Assembly (NCBI GenBank): GCA_929200535.1
Contig: CAKMZV010000020.1
Span: 1-44,016 of the forward strand
Length of the DNA: 44,016 nt
Direction: 5' to 3'
DNA from: an uncultured Gammaproteobacteria bacterium
GTDB lineage: Bacteria; Pseudomonadota; Gammaproteobacteria; CAKMZV01
Below the pieces are notes generated by a model. The model was not told the DNA's origin. It searched no databases and saw only the letters and a program-made list of their open reading frames with translations. The position numbers were made by a program, and so were the translations under genes. The first letter of the stretch is position 1. The number at the start of each line of letters is the position of its first letter. This document shows positions 1 through 7,869 of the stretch, one piece after another.

Positions 1-21
1 CAACTAACCATTAGTACCCCC

Positions 22-52
22 CTCACCCCAGCCCTCTCCCTCAGGGAGAGGG
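22..52. repeat. GC-rich palindromic intergenic repeat
   Basis: The motif CTCACCCCAGCCCTCTCC is followed by a perfect 9-bp inverted repeat, CCCTCTCCC (32-40) and GGGAGAGGG (44-52), around TCA. A diverged copy lies at 42783-42814. Its base composition contrasts with the AT-rich surroundings, as is usual for dispersed extragenic palindromes. Confidence 0.75.
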
Positions 53-140
53 AGCCAGCGTCCCCTCTTTGTCAATGTATAGCGATGTTCTATTAAAATT
101 TCTTTATACAAATATTACGGAGAAGATACAATACTATATT

Positions 141-323
141 ATGAGTACATTTTTTTTCGTGTTTTTCTTTCTCTTATTCATTATTGCAATAATGAGTGTT
201 GGGGTTATTTTTCGCAATAAGCCAATTAAAGGCTCTTGTGGCGGAGTACAACAATGCCTTGATGGTGAAAAAAAACTTTCTGAGGAGAATAAAAAGAGTT
301 GCCCAATTTGTGGGAAGTCATAA
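141..323 (+). CDS. nqrM: Na+-NQR maturation protein NqrM-like
   Basis: A 60-residue protein with one N-terminal membrane span (about residues 3-24), then FRNKPIKGSCGG and further cysteines near the C-terminus (C40, C53, C56). This is the NqrM (DUF539) plan: a short membrane-anchored cysteine protein needed to deliver iron to the intramembrane Fe site of the Na+-translocating NADH:quinone reductase. I chose the ATG at 141. An upstream in-frame ATG at 69 would add 24 residues the family does not have. In other genomes it follows nqrF or apbE, and the sequence before this window is needed to see whether that holds here. The C-terminal half is less typical than the SCGG core, so the family call is good but not certain. 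Confidence 0.75.
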   Translation: MSTFFFVFFFLLFIIAIMSVGVIFRNKPIKGSCGGVQQCLDGEKKLSEENKKSCPICGKS

Positions 324-392
324 CTTTACCTTATAATTTATTAGCTTAGTGGTTAATTTTTTATCCAAAAATATTAGCTTAACAAAAAAATC

Positions 393-522
393 AAGACCGT
401 TGCAGAATGGAAAGGGGTAAAAGAAAAATGAGAAAAAAATAGTTCTAATCAAGGCGTGAAGTGAGGACAGTACGTCTGTCTTAGCGAATTTCACAACACA
501 GGTTAGAATTATCTTTTCCATT
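393..522. repeat. Structured repeat element with nested hairpin
   Basis: This is the only notable content of the gap between nqrM and the next gene. Three nested stems are visible. The outer arms are AGTTCTAATC (441-450) and GGTTAGAATT (511-520), pairing with G-T wobbles and extending to 439/522. The middle stem is GTGAA (456-460) with TTCAC (490-494). The inner stem is GACAG (466-470) with CTGTC (476-480) around a 5-nt loop. The left part (393-448) recurs in shortened form at 26589-26635. It could be a MITE-like relic or a structured RNA. Confidence 0.55.
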
Positions 523-574
523 TTTATTTGCTCCTTTCTGTTTTGCAATGCTCTCAAATTAAATATATTAAAAT

Positions 575-667
575 ATGGCAAGTGTTGCAAAAAAAAGACG
601 CAAAAAAATCCGTAAGCATAAGCATAAAAAGCTATTAAAACGGACACGTCATAGTCGTCGTAAGTAG
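575..667 (+). CDS. Small basic ribosomal protein, bS22 / AURKAIP1-COX24 family
   Basis: A 30-codon gene encoding a protein that begins MASVAKKRRKKIRKHKHKKL and ends in RHSRRK; about half of its residues are Lys or Arg. The pattern of a short hydrophobic start, KKRR(K)K, KH-K and a basic tail matches bacterial AURKAIP1/COX24-domain proteins. These are very small basic subunits of the 30S ribosome, related to mitochondrial mS38. The ATG at 575 is the only sensible start; no strong Shine-Dalgarno is visible. It stands alone between a repeat element and tyrS, in the same direction. At this length statistical evidence is thin, but the composition and motif order are distinctive, so I regard it as a real gene. 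Confidence 0.75.
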   Translation: MASVAKKRRKKIRKHKHKKLLKRTRHSRRK

Positions 668-756
668 TTAATTCATAGAAGAGCGGTTTGCGTGTTTTTG
701 CGTAGGCTTGTTTCTATATCAAGGTATTTCTTTGAGTTTCCATAACAAAAAATTTA

Positions 757-1941
757 ATGGATATCCAACAACAGCTTGAAGTCATTGAGCGTGGTTCAGA
801 GGAGTTAATCCCCAGAGAAGAGCTTATCTCAAAACTCAAAGAAAACCGCCCTCTTCGGGTTAAGGCTGGTTTTGATCCTACTTCTCCTGATTTGCATCTT
901 GGGCATACCGTTCTTATCAATAAACTGAAACATTTTCAGGATTTAGGGCATCAGGTTATTTTTCTTATTGGAGATTTCACCGCTCGTATTGGCGATCCCA
1001 GTGGCAAAAATGCAACTCGCCCTCCTCTTTCAACAGAAGAAATTCAACATAATACTAAAACTTACGCCGAGCAAGTTTTTAAAATCCTAAATAGGGAAAA
1101 AACGATTGTAGAGTATAACTCTAATTGGTTTGGCTCTAAGGAGGCTGCTGAGATGATTAAATTGGCGTCGTCCGCTACAGTGGCACGTATGTTGGAACGT
1201 GATGATTTTGAAAAAAGATACCGTGAAAATCAACCTATCGCTATTCATGAATTTTTATATCCATTGGTTCAAGGCTGGGATTCAGTAGAGCTCAAAGCCG
1301 ATATTGAGCTTGGCGGTACGGATCAAAAGTTTAATCTGCTAATGGGTAGAGAATTGCAAAAACAACAAAAACAAGCACCTCAAGTTATCTTAACAATGCC
1401 TTTGATTGAGGGGTTAGATGGCGTTAATAAGATGTCAAAATCTCTTAATAATACCATTGCTATTGATGATGCTCCGAATGAGATGTTTGCTAAAATTATG
1501 TCTGTCTCCGATGAGCTAATGTGGCGATATTATGATTTGCTCAGTTTTAAATCTAATGATTGTATTGCTAATTTAAAAAATGAGGTTAAAGAGGGTGAGA
1601 ATCCACGCAATATTAAAGCGTTGCTGGGTCAAGAGATTGTTGCTCGTTTTTATTCTGAGGAAATCGCTTTGCAGGCGGATGAGGCATTTACTAAACAATT
1701 CCGCGAACAAGAAATTCCAAGTGATATTCCTACCGTGCAATTTTCACAAGCAATTCCTTTAGCTAATGCCCTCAAAGAAACAGGGTTATGCTCATCAACC
1801 ACTGAGGCACGAAATATGATTAAACAAGGTGCAGTGCGTATGAATGGGGAGAAGGTACAAGAATTGATTACTCTTGAGCAGGGGTGTGAGGCAACTTTCC
1901 AAGTAGGCAAAAGAAAATTCGCTATAATCCAAGTTAAATAG
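757..1941 (+). CDS. tyrS: Tyrosyl-tRNA synthetase (TyrRZ/KMSKS type)
   Basis: This enzyme charges tRNA-Tyr with tyrosine using ATP in the cytoplasm. The 394-residue protein shows the class I aminoacyl-tRNA synthetase signatures HLGHT (residues 47-51) and KMSKS (225-229), and a C-terminal S4-like RNA-binding segment (about 330-394, including [20 protein letters not shown]). The KMSKS form, rather than the KFGKT of E. coli TyrS, places it in the TyrRZ branch. The length is normal for that branch. The ATG at 757 has only a weak ribosome-binding region. The stop codon touches thiS, so tyrosine charging and thiamin synthesis genes are probably co-transcribed here. That pairing reflects gene order and does not show a functional link. 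Confidence 0.95.
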   Translation: MDIQQQLEVIERGSEELIPREELISKLKENRPLRVKAGFDPTSPDLHLGHTVLINKLKHFQDLGHQVIFLIGDFTARIGDPSGKNATRPPLSTEEIQHNTKTYAEQVFKILNREKTIVEYNSNWFGSKEAAEMIKLASSATVARMLERDDFEKRYRENQPIAIHEFLYPLVQGWDSVELKADIELGGTDQKFNLLMGRELQKQQKQAPQVILTMPLIEGLDGVNKMSKSLNNTIAIDDAPNEMFAKIMSVSDELMWRYYDLLSFKSNDCIANLKNEVKEGENPRNIKALLGQEIVARFYSEEIALQADEAFTKQFREQEIPSDIPTVQFSQAIPLANALKETGLCSSTTEARNMIKQGAVRMNGEKVQELITLEQGCEATFQVGKRKFAIIQVK

Positions 1942-1943
1942 TG

Positions 1944-2153
1944 ATGGTAACTGTTGAGGTCAATGGGGAGCAGCAGCATTTTAGCGAGACAATAACTGTC
2001 GCTAAATTACTTGAGCATTTATCAATAAATCGACAAGAGACTAAAATTGCGGTCGAGCTTAATGCCACAATTTGCCCACAAAGTGCTTATCATACGACTA
2101 TTCTTAAACATAATGATAAGATAGAAATCATAACCGCCGTTGGCGGAGGTTAG
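1944..2153 (+). CDS. thiS: Thiamin biosynthesis sulfur carrier ThiS
   Basis: A 69-residue ubiquitin-like sulfur carrier. It ends in Gly-Gly after a short hydrophobic run (IITAVGGG), the C-terminus that is adenylated and converted to a thiocarboxylate to donate sulfur for the thiazole ring. An in-frame GTG at 1941 overlaps the tyrS stop. I chose the ATG at 1944 because family members begin close to the first beta strand (VTVEVNGE). It lies 14 bp before thiG, its working partner. ThiF and ThiO/ThiH, which activate ThiS and supply the glycine imine, are not in the window. Confidence 0.93.
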   Translation: MVTVEVNGEQQHFSETITVAKLLEHLSINRQETKIAVELNATICPQSAYHTTILKHNDKIEIITAVGGG

Positions 2154-2167
2154 CAACTATAAAAATT

Positions 2168-2953
2168 ATGCAAAATAACGATATTTTTCAATGTGGTAGT
2201 CGCACTTTTAGTTCTCGTCTGCTTGTGGGCACAGGAAAGTATAAAGATTTGCAGGAGACTAAACTCGCTATTGAGGCAAGTGGGGCTGAAATTATTACTG
2301 TTGCTATTCGGCGTACAAATATTGGGCAAAATAAAAATGAGCCTAATCTTATGAGTGTGTTGCCAATGGGTAAATATACTTATTTACCTAATACCGCAGG
2401 ATGTTATAGTGCACAAGAGGCTGTGCGTACTTGCCAGCTTGCTCGTGAATTACTTGATGGGCATAATCTTGTCAAACTTGAGGTCTTAGGTGATGAGAAA
2501 ACACTTTTTCCCGATATTCCACAAACTTTAGAGGCGGCTGAAATTTTAATTAAGGATGGTTTTGAAGTAATGGCATATACGAATGATGATCCAATTACTG
2601 CTAAAAAATTGGCAGATATGGGTTGTGTTGCTGTAATGCCTCTTGCTGCTCCTATTGGCTCTGGCTTGGGGGTACGCAATCCTTATAATATAAAAATTAT
2701 TTTGGAGCAGGCTACCGTGCCTATTTTGATTGATGCCGGTGTGGGTTGTGCCTCAGATAGTGCCTATGCAATGGAGTTGGGCTGTGATGCCATTTTAATG
2801 AATACCGCTATTGCCGCAGCAAAAAATCCAATCCAAATGGCAAAGGCAATGAAGCTCGCTGTAGAAGCCGGACGATTATCTTATCTATCAGGAAGAATAC
2901 CACGCAAACTATATGCTTCGGCTTCGACTACAATGGATGGTATTTTCTTTTAA
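2168..2953 (+). CDS. thiG: Thiazole synthase ThiG
   Basis: This enzyme condenses 1-deoxy-D-xylulose 5-phosphate, dehydroglycine and ThiS-thiocarboxylate sulfur into the thiazole phosphate of thiamin. The 261-residue length is standard. Visible family features are RLLVGTGKY near the N-terminus, RRTNIGQ, LPNTAGC, the segment LVKLEVLGD with the Schiff-base lysine (K103), and late phosphate-binding glycine motifs ([32 protein letters not shown]). It follows thiS directly in the same direction. No TPP riboswitch was recognised ahead of thiS, which would not be expected there anyway because thiS follows tyrS without a gap. Confidence 0.95.
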   Translation: MQNNDIFQCGSRTFSSRLLVGTGKYKDLQETKLAIEASGAEIITVAIRRTNIGQNKNEPNLMSVLPMGKYTYLPNTAGCYSAQEAVRTCQLARELLDGHNLVKLEVLGDEKTLFPDIPQTLEAAEILIKDGFEVMAYTNDDPITAKKLADMGCVAVMPLAAPIGSGLGVRNPYNIKIILEQATVPILIDAGVGCASDSAYAMELGCDAILMNTAIAAAKNPIQMAKAMKLAVEAGRLSYLSGRIPRKLYASASTTMDGIFF

Positions 2954-2976
2954 AGTGAACCCATTCTTTTTTCATA

Positions 2977-3501
2977 GTGATAATCGAGATTGATAGCTAT
3001 TCACCCGAACAAACTATCCAAATTGGTAAACAGTTTGCACATTTTTTTCTTGAAAATTTAACTGATAGAGAGGCGCACCTTCCTCCTAATATCATAACCT
3101 TAGAGGGCGAACTCGGCGTTGGGAAAACCCTTTTTTCACGTAGCATTATTCACACCGTTGCAGCATATACAGATAAAACCGCTGCTCTTCCAATTGTAGG
3201 TAGCCCAACTTATAATTTACTTTATCATTACCCTCTTTTGCTGCCAATAACTCATATTGATTGCTATCGCATAAACGATGAGGCTGAATTAGAGAATATA
3301 GGGATTAGGGATTATTTTAAAAAGCCTGGTTTGATACTTGTTGAGTGGGCATCTATACTTGAGGAATTTTGGAAAAAATCTAATATGAATATTTTATTTC
3401 TGCAACAAAAAAATAAAATGGTATTACAATTTACATTAAAGGATTTTTATCACCCAGAACAAAAAAAAATGTTATCTCAATGGTTAAAGTTAGAAACATA
3501 A
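2977..3501 (+). CDS. tsaE: tRNA threonylcarbamoyladenosine biosynthesis ATPase TsaE
   Basis: The ATPase partner of TsaB/TsaD in making the t6A37 modification of ANN-decoding tRNAs. The protein is 174 residues, somewhat longer than typical (about 155). It has the Walker A motif GELGVGKT (residues 44-51), the switch-like SPTYNL and the characteristic HIDCYRI followed by ELENIGIRDYF, then a VEW strand. The start is GTG at 2977; no ATG lies nearby in frame. It overlaps amiC by 22 bp, as is common for the tsaE-amiB/C-mutL-miaA operon of gammaproteobacteria. The function is secure from the motifs together with the gene order. Confidence 0.95.
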   Translation: MIIEIDSYSPEQTIQIGKQFAHFFLENLTDREAHLPPNIITLEGELGVGKTLFSRSIIHTVAAYTDKTAALPIVGSPTYNLLYHYPLLLPITHIDCYRINDEAELENIGIRDYFKKPGLILVEWASILEEFWKKSNMNILFLQQKNKMVLQFTLKDFYHPEQKKMLSQWLKLET

Positions 3502-5117
3502 TCACCCTTCTTTTTTATGCCCTTTCAATGTTTTGTATTTTAGGAAGCGTTGCGAATTTTAATGCGGCAGAAGCAAAAAGCAAAGTTGTCTATCTTGAGG
3601 GGATTAATTTTAAATACCCTGATTCTTCCAGTGCTAAAGTGGATGTTGTCATAAGTGCTGATAATACTTTTGATTATAAGACTTTTAAGCTCTCTGCTAA
3701 TGAAGAAGCTAATAAACCCAATCGTTTTGTTTTAGACGTTCTAAATTCTAAACCAAAATTTTATATTGATGATGACTTCCAACGCATATTTAAAAAAGAT
3801 AAGATTATTAATCTTATTCGAGTTGGTAAAAATCATAAGGAATATACACGTATTGTTTTTGACTTAAAACAAACCGCAAATGCACAAATAACCGAACAAG
3901 TTACGCAATCAGGCAATCATTTATTGATTATTTCCTTTAGTCCGATTAATAACAGATTTACAGCACAGGATGAGGAAGGTTTTGCCACTCTTATCACTCC
4001 TGAGGGAAGCAAACAAGTTTCCTTGAGCAATGAAGAAAATATAATAAAAAGCAGTAGTAAGAAGAAAATTAAAGTTGTCTTAGATCCTGGGCATGGGGGG
4101 CGAGATCCAGGTGCTGTATCAAATTTTCAACAAATTCAAGAAAAAAATATTAATTACTCGATTGCTCGAAAAATAAAGAGGATTATGAATAAGGATGCGA
4201 ATTTCGATGCTATTCTCACGCGTGATTCTGATGTACTCCATTCTCTGAGTAAACGTATCAAAATTAGCCACGAGCATGCTGCTGATATTTTCATTTCTAT
4301 TCATGCCGATTCATTTCCAGGCAATACAGAAGTCAATGGAGCATCTGTATATGTCTTAGCCGAAAAAGAAGCGAGTAATCAAATCGCAAGGCTATTGGCA
4401 AAAAGAGAAAATCAAGTCGATGAACAATACGGAATACAGGATGTAGGCGAAATTAAAAACAAAGATACTCAATTTATTGTTAGAGATTTACAAAGAAAAT
4501 CTGTTGATAATGCCAGTAATCAGCTTGCGAAATCAGTGCTCAAAGAGATGAAAAAAGTTAAAACACTGTTTGCTCCAAGTCCTCAAAAAGGTCCTTTTGC
4601 AGTCCTTAAATCTTCTTATGCTCCTTCGATTTTAATTGAATTAGGGTTTCTCAGTAATACTAATGAGGCACGTACTTTGGTTGATGATGCACATCAGAAT
4701 AAACTTGCAAAAGCCATCTACACAGGCGTTAAAAATTATGTGAAAAATCATTCTCAATTTAATTTTGAACATAAAAAACCAAGTAAAAAATCTGTAAAAA
4801 CCACTAAAAAAAAAGTAACCGTCAAAACAAAGCCCAAAAAAAAAGTAATATCCAGTAAACAACAAGAAAAGAAAAAAAAATCGCTAAAAAGTGCTAATAA
4901 AAAGCCAGTAAAGGCAAAGAAAGCCCCTAAAAAAATCATTCCTCCTAAGCCTGAACCTAAATATATTCGGTATATTGTTCAAGAGAATGATACCTTTGAT
5001 AGTATTGGTCTGACGCACGGCATTACTCAAGAAAAATTAAAAAAATTAAACCCTAAATTCCAAGGTCTCATTTTTCCAGGAGACGAGCTTCTTATTCCAA
5101 CAACAATAGAAAAATAA
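3480..5117 (+). CDS. amiC: N-acetylmuramoyl-L-alanine amidase with AMIN and LysM domains
   Basis: A periplasmic zinc amidase that cuts the bond between MurNAc and the stem peptide to split daughter cells. Domain order: signal peptide (about 1-32); AMIN domain targeting septal peptidoglycan (about 35-150); Amidase_3 catalytic domain (about 195-425), with VLDPGHGGRDPGA at its start, an SIHADS motif and LIELGFLSN near its end; a strongly Lys-rich linker (about 430-490); and a C-terminal LysM (YIVQENDTFDSIG). AmiB-like proteins carry LysM, so amiB is an equally fair name. The Lys-rich linker is unusually long and basic and could contact teichoic-acid-free glycan or DNA; I make no claim there. The start lies inside tsaE (22-bp overlap). 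Confidence 0.92.
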   Translation: MVKVRNIITLLFYALSMFCILGSVANFNAAEAKSKVVYLEGINFKYPDSSSAKVDVVISADNTFDYKTFKLSANEEANKPNRFVLDVLNSKPKFYIDDDFQRIFKKDKIINLIRVGKNHKEYTRIVFDLKQTANAQITEQVTQSGNHLLIISFSPINNRFTAQDEEGFATLITPEGSKQVSLSNEENIIKSSSKKKIKVVLDPGHGGRDPGAVSNFQQIQEKNINYSIARKIKRIMNKDANFDAILTRDSDVLHSLSKRIKISHEHAADIFISIHADSFPGNTEVNGASVYVLAEKEASNQIARLLAKRENQVDEQYGIQDVGEIKNKDTQFIVRDLQRKSVDNASNQLAKSVLKEMKKVKTLFAPSPQKGPFAVLKSSYAPSILIELGFLSNTNEARTLVDDAHQNKLAKAIYTGVKNYVKNHSQFNFEHKKPSKKSVKTTKKKVTVKTKPKKKVISSKQQEKKKKSLKSANKKPVKAKKAPKKIIPPKPEPKYIRYIVQENDTFDSIGLTHGITQEKLKKLNPKFQGLIFPGDELLIPTTIEK

Positions 5118-5166
5118 TTTTTGTTACTTTTTATTTTTATTATTCATTTTTTTAAGTCTATTTAAT

Positions 5167-5180
5167 GGAGGTAGCCTTTG
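5167..5180 (+). promoter_or_regulatory. Strong Shine-Dalgarno fixing a TTG start for mutL
   Basis: GGAGG at 5167-5171 sits 6 nt ahead of a TTG codon (5178-5180). The reading frame from this TTG opens directly with the conserved MutL N-terminus (RIKKLSSHLANQIAAGEVVE), so the rare start codon is well supported. Confidence 0.8.
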
Positions 5181-6959
5181 CGTATAAAAAAGCTCTCTTC
5201 ACATCTTGCTAATCAAATTGCTGCTGGTGAGGTTGTTGAACGCCCTGCCTCTATTGTCAAAGAGCTATTGGAAAATAGCTTGGATGCCCAGGCAACACAA
5301 ATCAATATTTATCTCTATAAAGGGGGTATTGAAGGGATAGATATTAGTGATAATGGCACAGGAATTCACCCTGAAGATTTATTGTTAAGCACACACCCTC
5401 ATGCCACCAGTAAGCTCTCTGATACCGATCATCTATTTAATATCCATACTTTTGGTTTTAGGGGAGAGGCTCTAAGTAGTATCCATTCAATCGCTAAATT
5501 AACCATCCAATCCAAACATAAAGAGTCGGATTCGGCTTGGGAGCTCACCCACAAAGGAGAAATTATTCCAAGCACTCTACGCGAGGGAACAAAAATTAAA
5601 ATACGTGAATTGTTTTATAGTATCCCAGCACGCAAACATTTTTTAAAATCCCCAAACACCGAGTATCAACACTGCCTAAAAATTATTCATCGTATTGCCC
5701 TAATCCACCCACAGGTTCATATTCGACTCTATGCTGATGAAAAGTGCGTGTTAGATTGCCAACCATTTAAAGAGAACACACAGCAACGCTTGCAACAAAT
5801 CATCGGCAAGGAGTTTGCTGAGAATGCTAAGCCGATTGAGGTAAAGTATGATAATTGGAGCCTAACAGGTTGGCTCTCTCCATCATCCGTTGCAAAAAAA
5901 ACAACCGATAAACAATTTTGGTATGTGAATTACCGAGCGGTCAAAGATAGGTTGCTCAGTGCAGCGACTCGCCGTGCTTATGCTGATTTGATGCATAATC
6001 ATAGTCAGCCGGAATTTTTTCTTCATTTACAAATCCCCCCAGAGGAGGTTGATGTTAATGTACACCCCGGTAAGTTAGAAGTACGATTTCGCCAAAATGA
6101 AATTTTTCCTTTTGTACAAAACTCAATAAAAAAACAACTGTTTCAGCCAATTAATGAGCAGTTCAGCGGAGCAACTGAGTCGCTCGTATCATCCAATTTT
6201 TTAACAGAAAATACTGCTCAAAAGGCATATTCACCGCGTGTTCAATCTTATTCACCCTCTTCCAATTCTGCACAACGCACACGCTTAGATTATCAAAGTT
6301 TTAAAAACATTAATCAGCACCTTGCTGAGCAACCGATTGATTTTCAACCCATATCAACAACTCCCGAACTCATCCCTGATGCTCCTCTTGGACAAGCTAT
6401 TTCGTATATTCACGGGGCTTTTATTTTGGCAGTAAATGCTAAGGGTTTGGTGATTGTAGATGCTCATGCGGCTCATGAACGTATTCTTTATGAGCAAATA
6501 AAAACCCAGCAAGCATTAGAAAATCAACCCGTTCAAACCCTAATAGAACCACATAAAATTCATCTTAATCTTGCTGATTTAGAAACCGCAAAAAATTTCG
6601 CACCACTTCTTGAAAACATAGGCATTAAAAGTGATTTTAAATCACCCTACTGGCAAATACATAGCATTCCTAATATTTTAAAAGATACCGACCTTACTGA
6701 GCTTTTAACAGCTTCACTCACTGAGTATGCCAAGGAAGAACATACAGAAAAAACTATCGAAACCCTGTATCAAATTCTTTCTACAAAGGCGTGCCATCAG
6801 GCAGTTCGTGCCAATCGTGTACTATCACCAGTAGAAATGAATGAGCTATTAAGACAAGTTGAAGAGTGCTCTGCTGGCGAGCGTTGTAATCACGGACGCC
6901 CTACTTGGCATCAAATCACACTTAAAGAACTCAATCAATTCTTCTTTCGTGGACAATAA
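5178..6959 (+). CDS. mutL: DNA mismatch repair protein MutL (endonuclease type)
   Basis: MutL couples mismatch recognition by MutS to strand removal. The 593-residue protein has the GHKL ATPase motifs: ELLENSLDA near the start, then DNGTGI and FGFRGEALSS. A low-complexity linker spans about 310-400, followed by a C-terminal dimerisation/endonuclease domain. The metal-binding nuclease motif DxHA(x)2E(x)4E is present as DAHAAHERILYE (D428 to E439), and the partner motifs ACHQAVRANR and CNHGRPT are also there. The protein should therefore nick DNA itself, unlike E. coli MutL, which relies on MutH. The TTG start is set by a strong GGAGG. The end overlaps miaA by 11 bp. Confidence 0.96.
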   Translation: MRIKKLSSHLANQIAAGEVVERPASIVKELLENSLDAQATQINIYLYKGGIEGIDISDNGTGIHPEDLLLSTHPHATSKLSDTDHLFNIHTFGFRGEALSSIHSIAKLTIQSKHKESDSAWELTHKGEIIPSTLREGTKIKIRELFYSIPARKHFLKSPNTEYQHCLKIIHRIALIHPQVHIRLYADEKCVLDCQPFKENTQQRLQQIIGKEFAENAKPIEVKYDNWSLTGWLSPSSVAKKTTDKQFWYVNYRAVKDRLLSAATRRAYADLMHNHSQPEFFLHLQIPPEEVDVNVHPGKLEVRFRQNEIFPFVQNSIKKQLFQPINEQFSGATESLVSSNFLTENTAQKAYSPRVQSYSPSSNSAQRTRLDYQSFKNINQHLAEQPIDFQPISTTPELIPDAPLGQAISYIHGAFILAVNAKGLVIVDAHAAHERILYEQIKTQQALENQPVQTLIEPHKIHLNLADLETAKNFAPLLENIGIKSDFKSPYWQIHSIPNILKDTDLTELLTASLTEYAKEEHTEKTIETLYQILSTKACHQAVRANRVLSPVEMNELLRQVEECSAGERCNHGRPTWHQITLKELNQFFFRGQ

Positions 6960-7869
6960 AATTATTGCTGTCTATGGAGCCACAGCAAGTGGAAAAAGTG
7001 CATTATCAATTGCTTTAGCAAAAAAACTCAATGCCGAAATCATTTCAGTCGATTCGGCACAAGTTTATCGCACAATGGATATAGGAACTGCCAAACCAGA
7101 TGCCGAAACACAGGCAGAAGTTCCTCACCATCTGATTGATTTAATTGATCCTGAGCAGGAATATTCGGTTGCAAAGTTTATTCAAGATTGCAAAAATAGC
7201 ATCAAGGATATTCATCGTAAAAATAAAGTAGCTATTCTATGTGGTGGCACAATGCTTTATTTTAATCGTCTTTTTATCGGTTTATCAGAACTCCCTCCTA
7301 GCAATCCAGAAATACGAGATAAACTTTTCCAGCAATGGCAAGAAAGCCCACAAAAAACCCATCAAAAACTTGCTGAAATAGATTCAGAAACCGCTCAAAG
7401 ATTGCATCCAAACGATAGTCAAAGAGTGATTAGAGCCTTAGAGCTTGGGCTATACCATCAACCACTTAGCACCTTACAAAAAGTGAATGCCTCCACTCCT
7501 ATTCTCACTCCAGATTTAAGCATTGTGTTAAATATTAGTGAGCGTGAAAAACTGCACCAAAAAATTGAACAACGCTTGCAAAAAATGCTTGAACAAGGAT
7601 TTGTTGATGAGGTAAAAAGTCTTCATTCAAACCCTAAACTACATATCAATTTACCTTCTATTCGTGCTGTTGGTTATCGTCAATTTTGGCAATATCACGA
7701 TAATCAAGTTACCTATGATGAGGCGGTGGAAAAAACCTTTTTCGCAACACGCCAACTCGCTAAACGCCAAAACACTTGGATAAAAAGCCTATCAACCCTG
7801 CCTAATACTCATCTCTTTGAGCATAACGACAAGCAACTTTTTCAAAAAACAATAGCATTGTTTCAATGA
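6949..7869 (+). CDS. miaA: tRNA dimethylallyltransferase MiaA
   Basis: MiaA transfers a dimethylallyl group to N6 of A37 in tRNAs that read UNN codons. Seen in the 306-residue protein: the P-loop GATASGKSA (about residues 9-17), the substrate motif DSAQVYRTMDIGTAKP, the HHLIDLIDP segment and the late RAVGYRQFW motif. The reading frame extends upstream to an ATG at 6859 inside mutL, but family homology begins only at NKIIAVYG, so the GTG at 6949 is the probable start (11-bp overlap with mutL). In many gammaproteobacteria hfq follows; here an unrelated FAD/Fe-S gene overlaps its stop by 4 bp (ATGA), so hfq must be elsewhere or absent. Confidence 0.95.
   Translation: MDNKIIAVYGATASGKSALSIALAKKLNAEIISVDSAQVYRTMDIGTAKPDAETQAEVPHHLIDLIDPEQEYSVAKFIQDCKNSIKDIHRKNKVAILCGGTMLYFNRLFIGLSELPPSNPEIRDKLFQQWQESPQKTHQKLAEIDSETAQRLHPNDSQRVIRALELGLYHQPLSTLQKVNASTPILTPDLSIVLNISEREKLHQKIEQRLQKMLEQGFVDEVKSLHSNPKLHINLPSIRAVGYRQFWQYHDNQVTYDEAVEKTFFATRQLAKRQNTWIKSLSTLPNTHLFEHNDKQLFQKTIALFQ

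Noticed and set aside
318-647. Minus-strand open frame of 109 codons between nqrM and tyrS
   Set aside because: It covers the structured repeat and the bS22-like gene on the other strand. Its residues are low-complexity Phe/Leu runs from AT-rich DNA, with no family resemblance.
6859-6948. Longer N-terminus for MiaA
   Set aside because: The extra 30 codons lie inside the conserved end of mutL and have no family counterpart. The GTG at 6949 fits.
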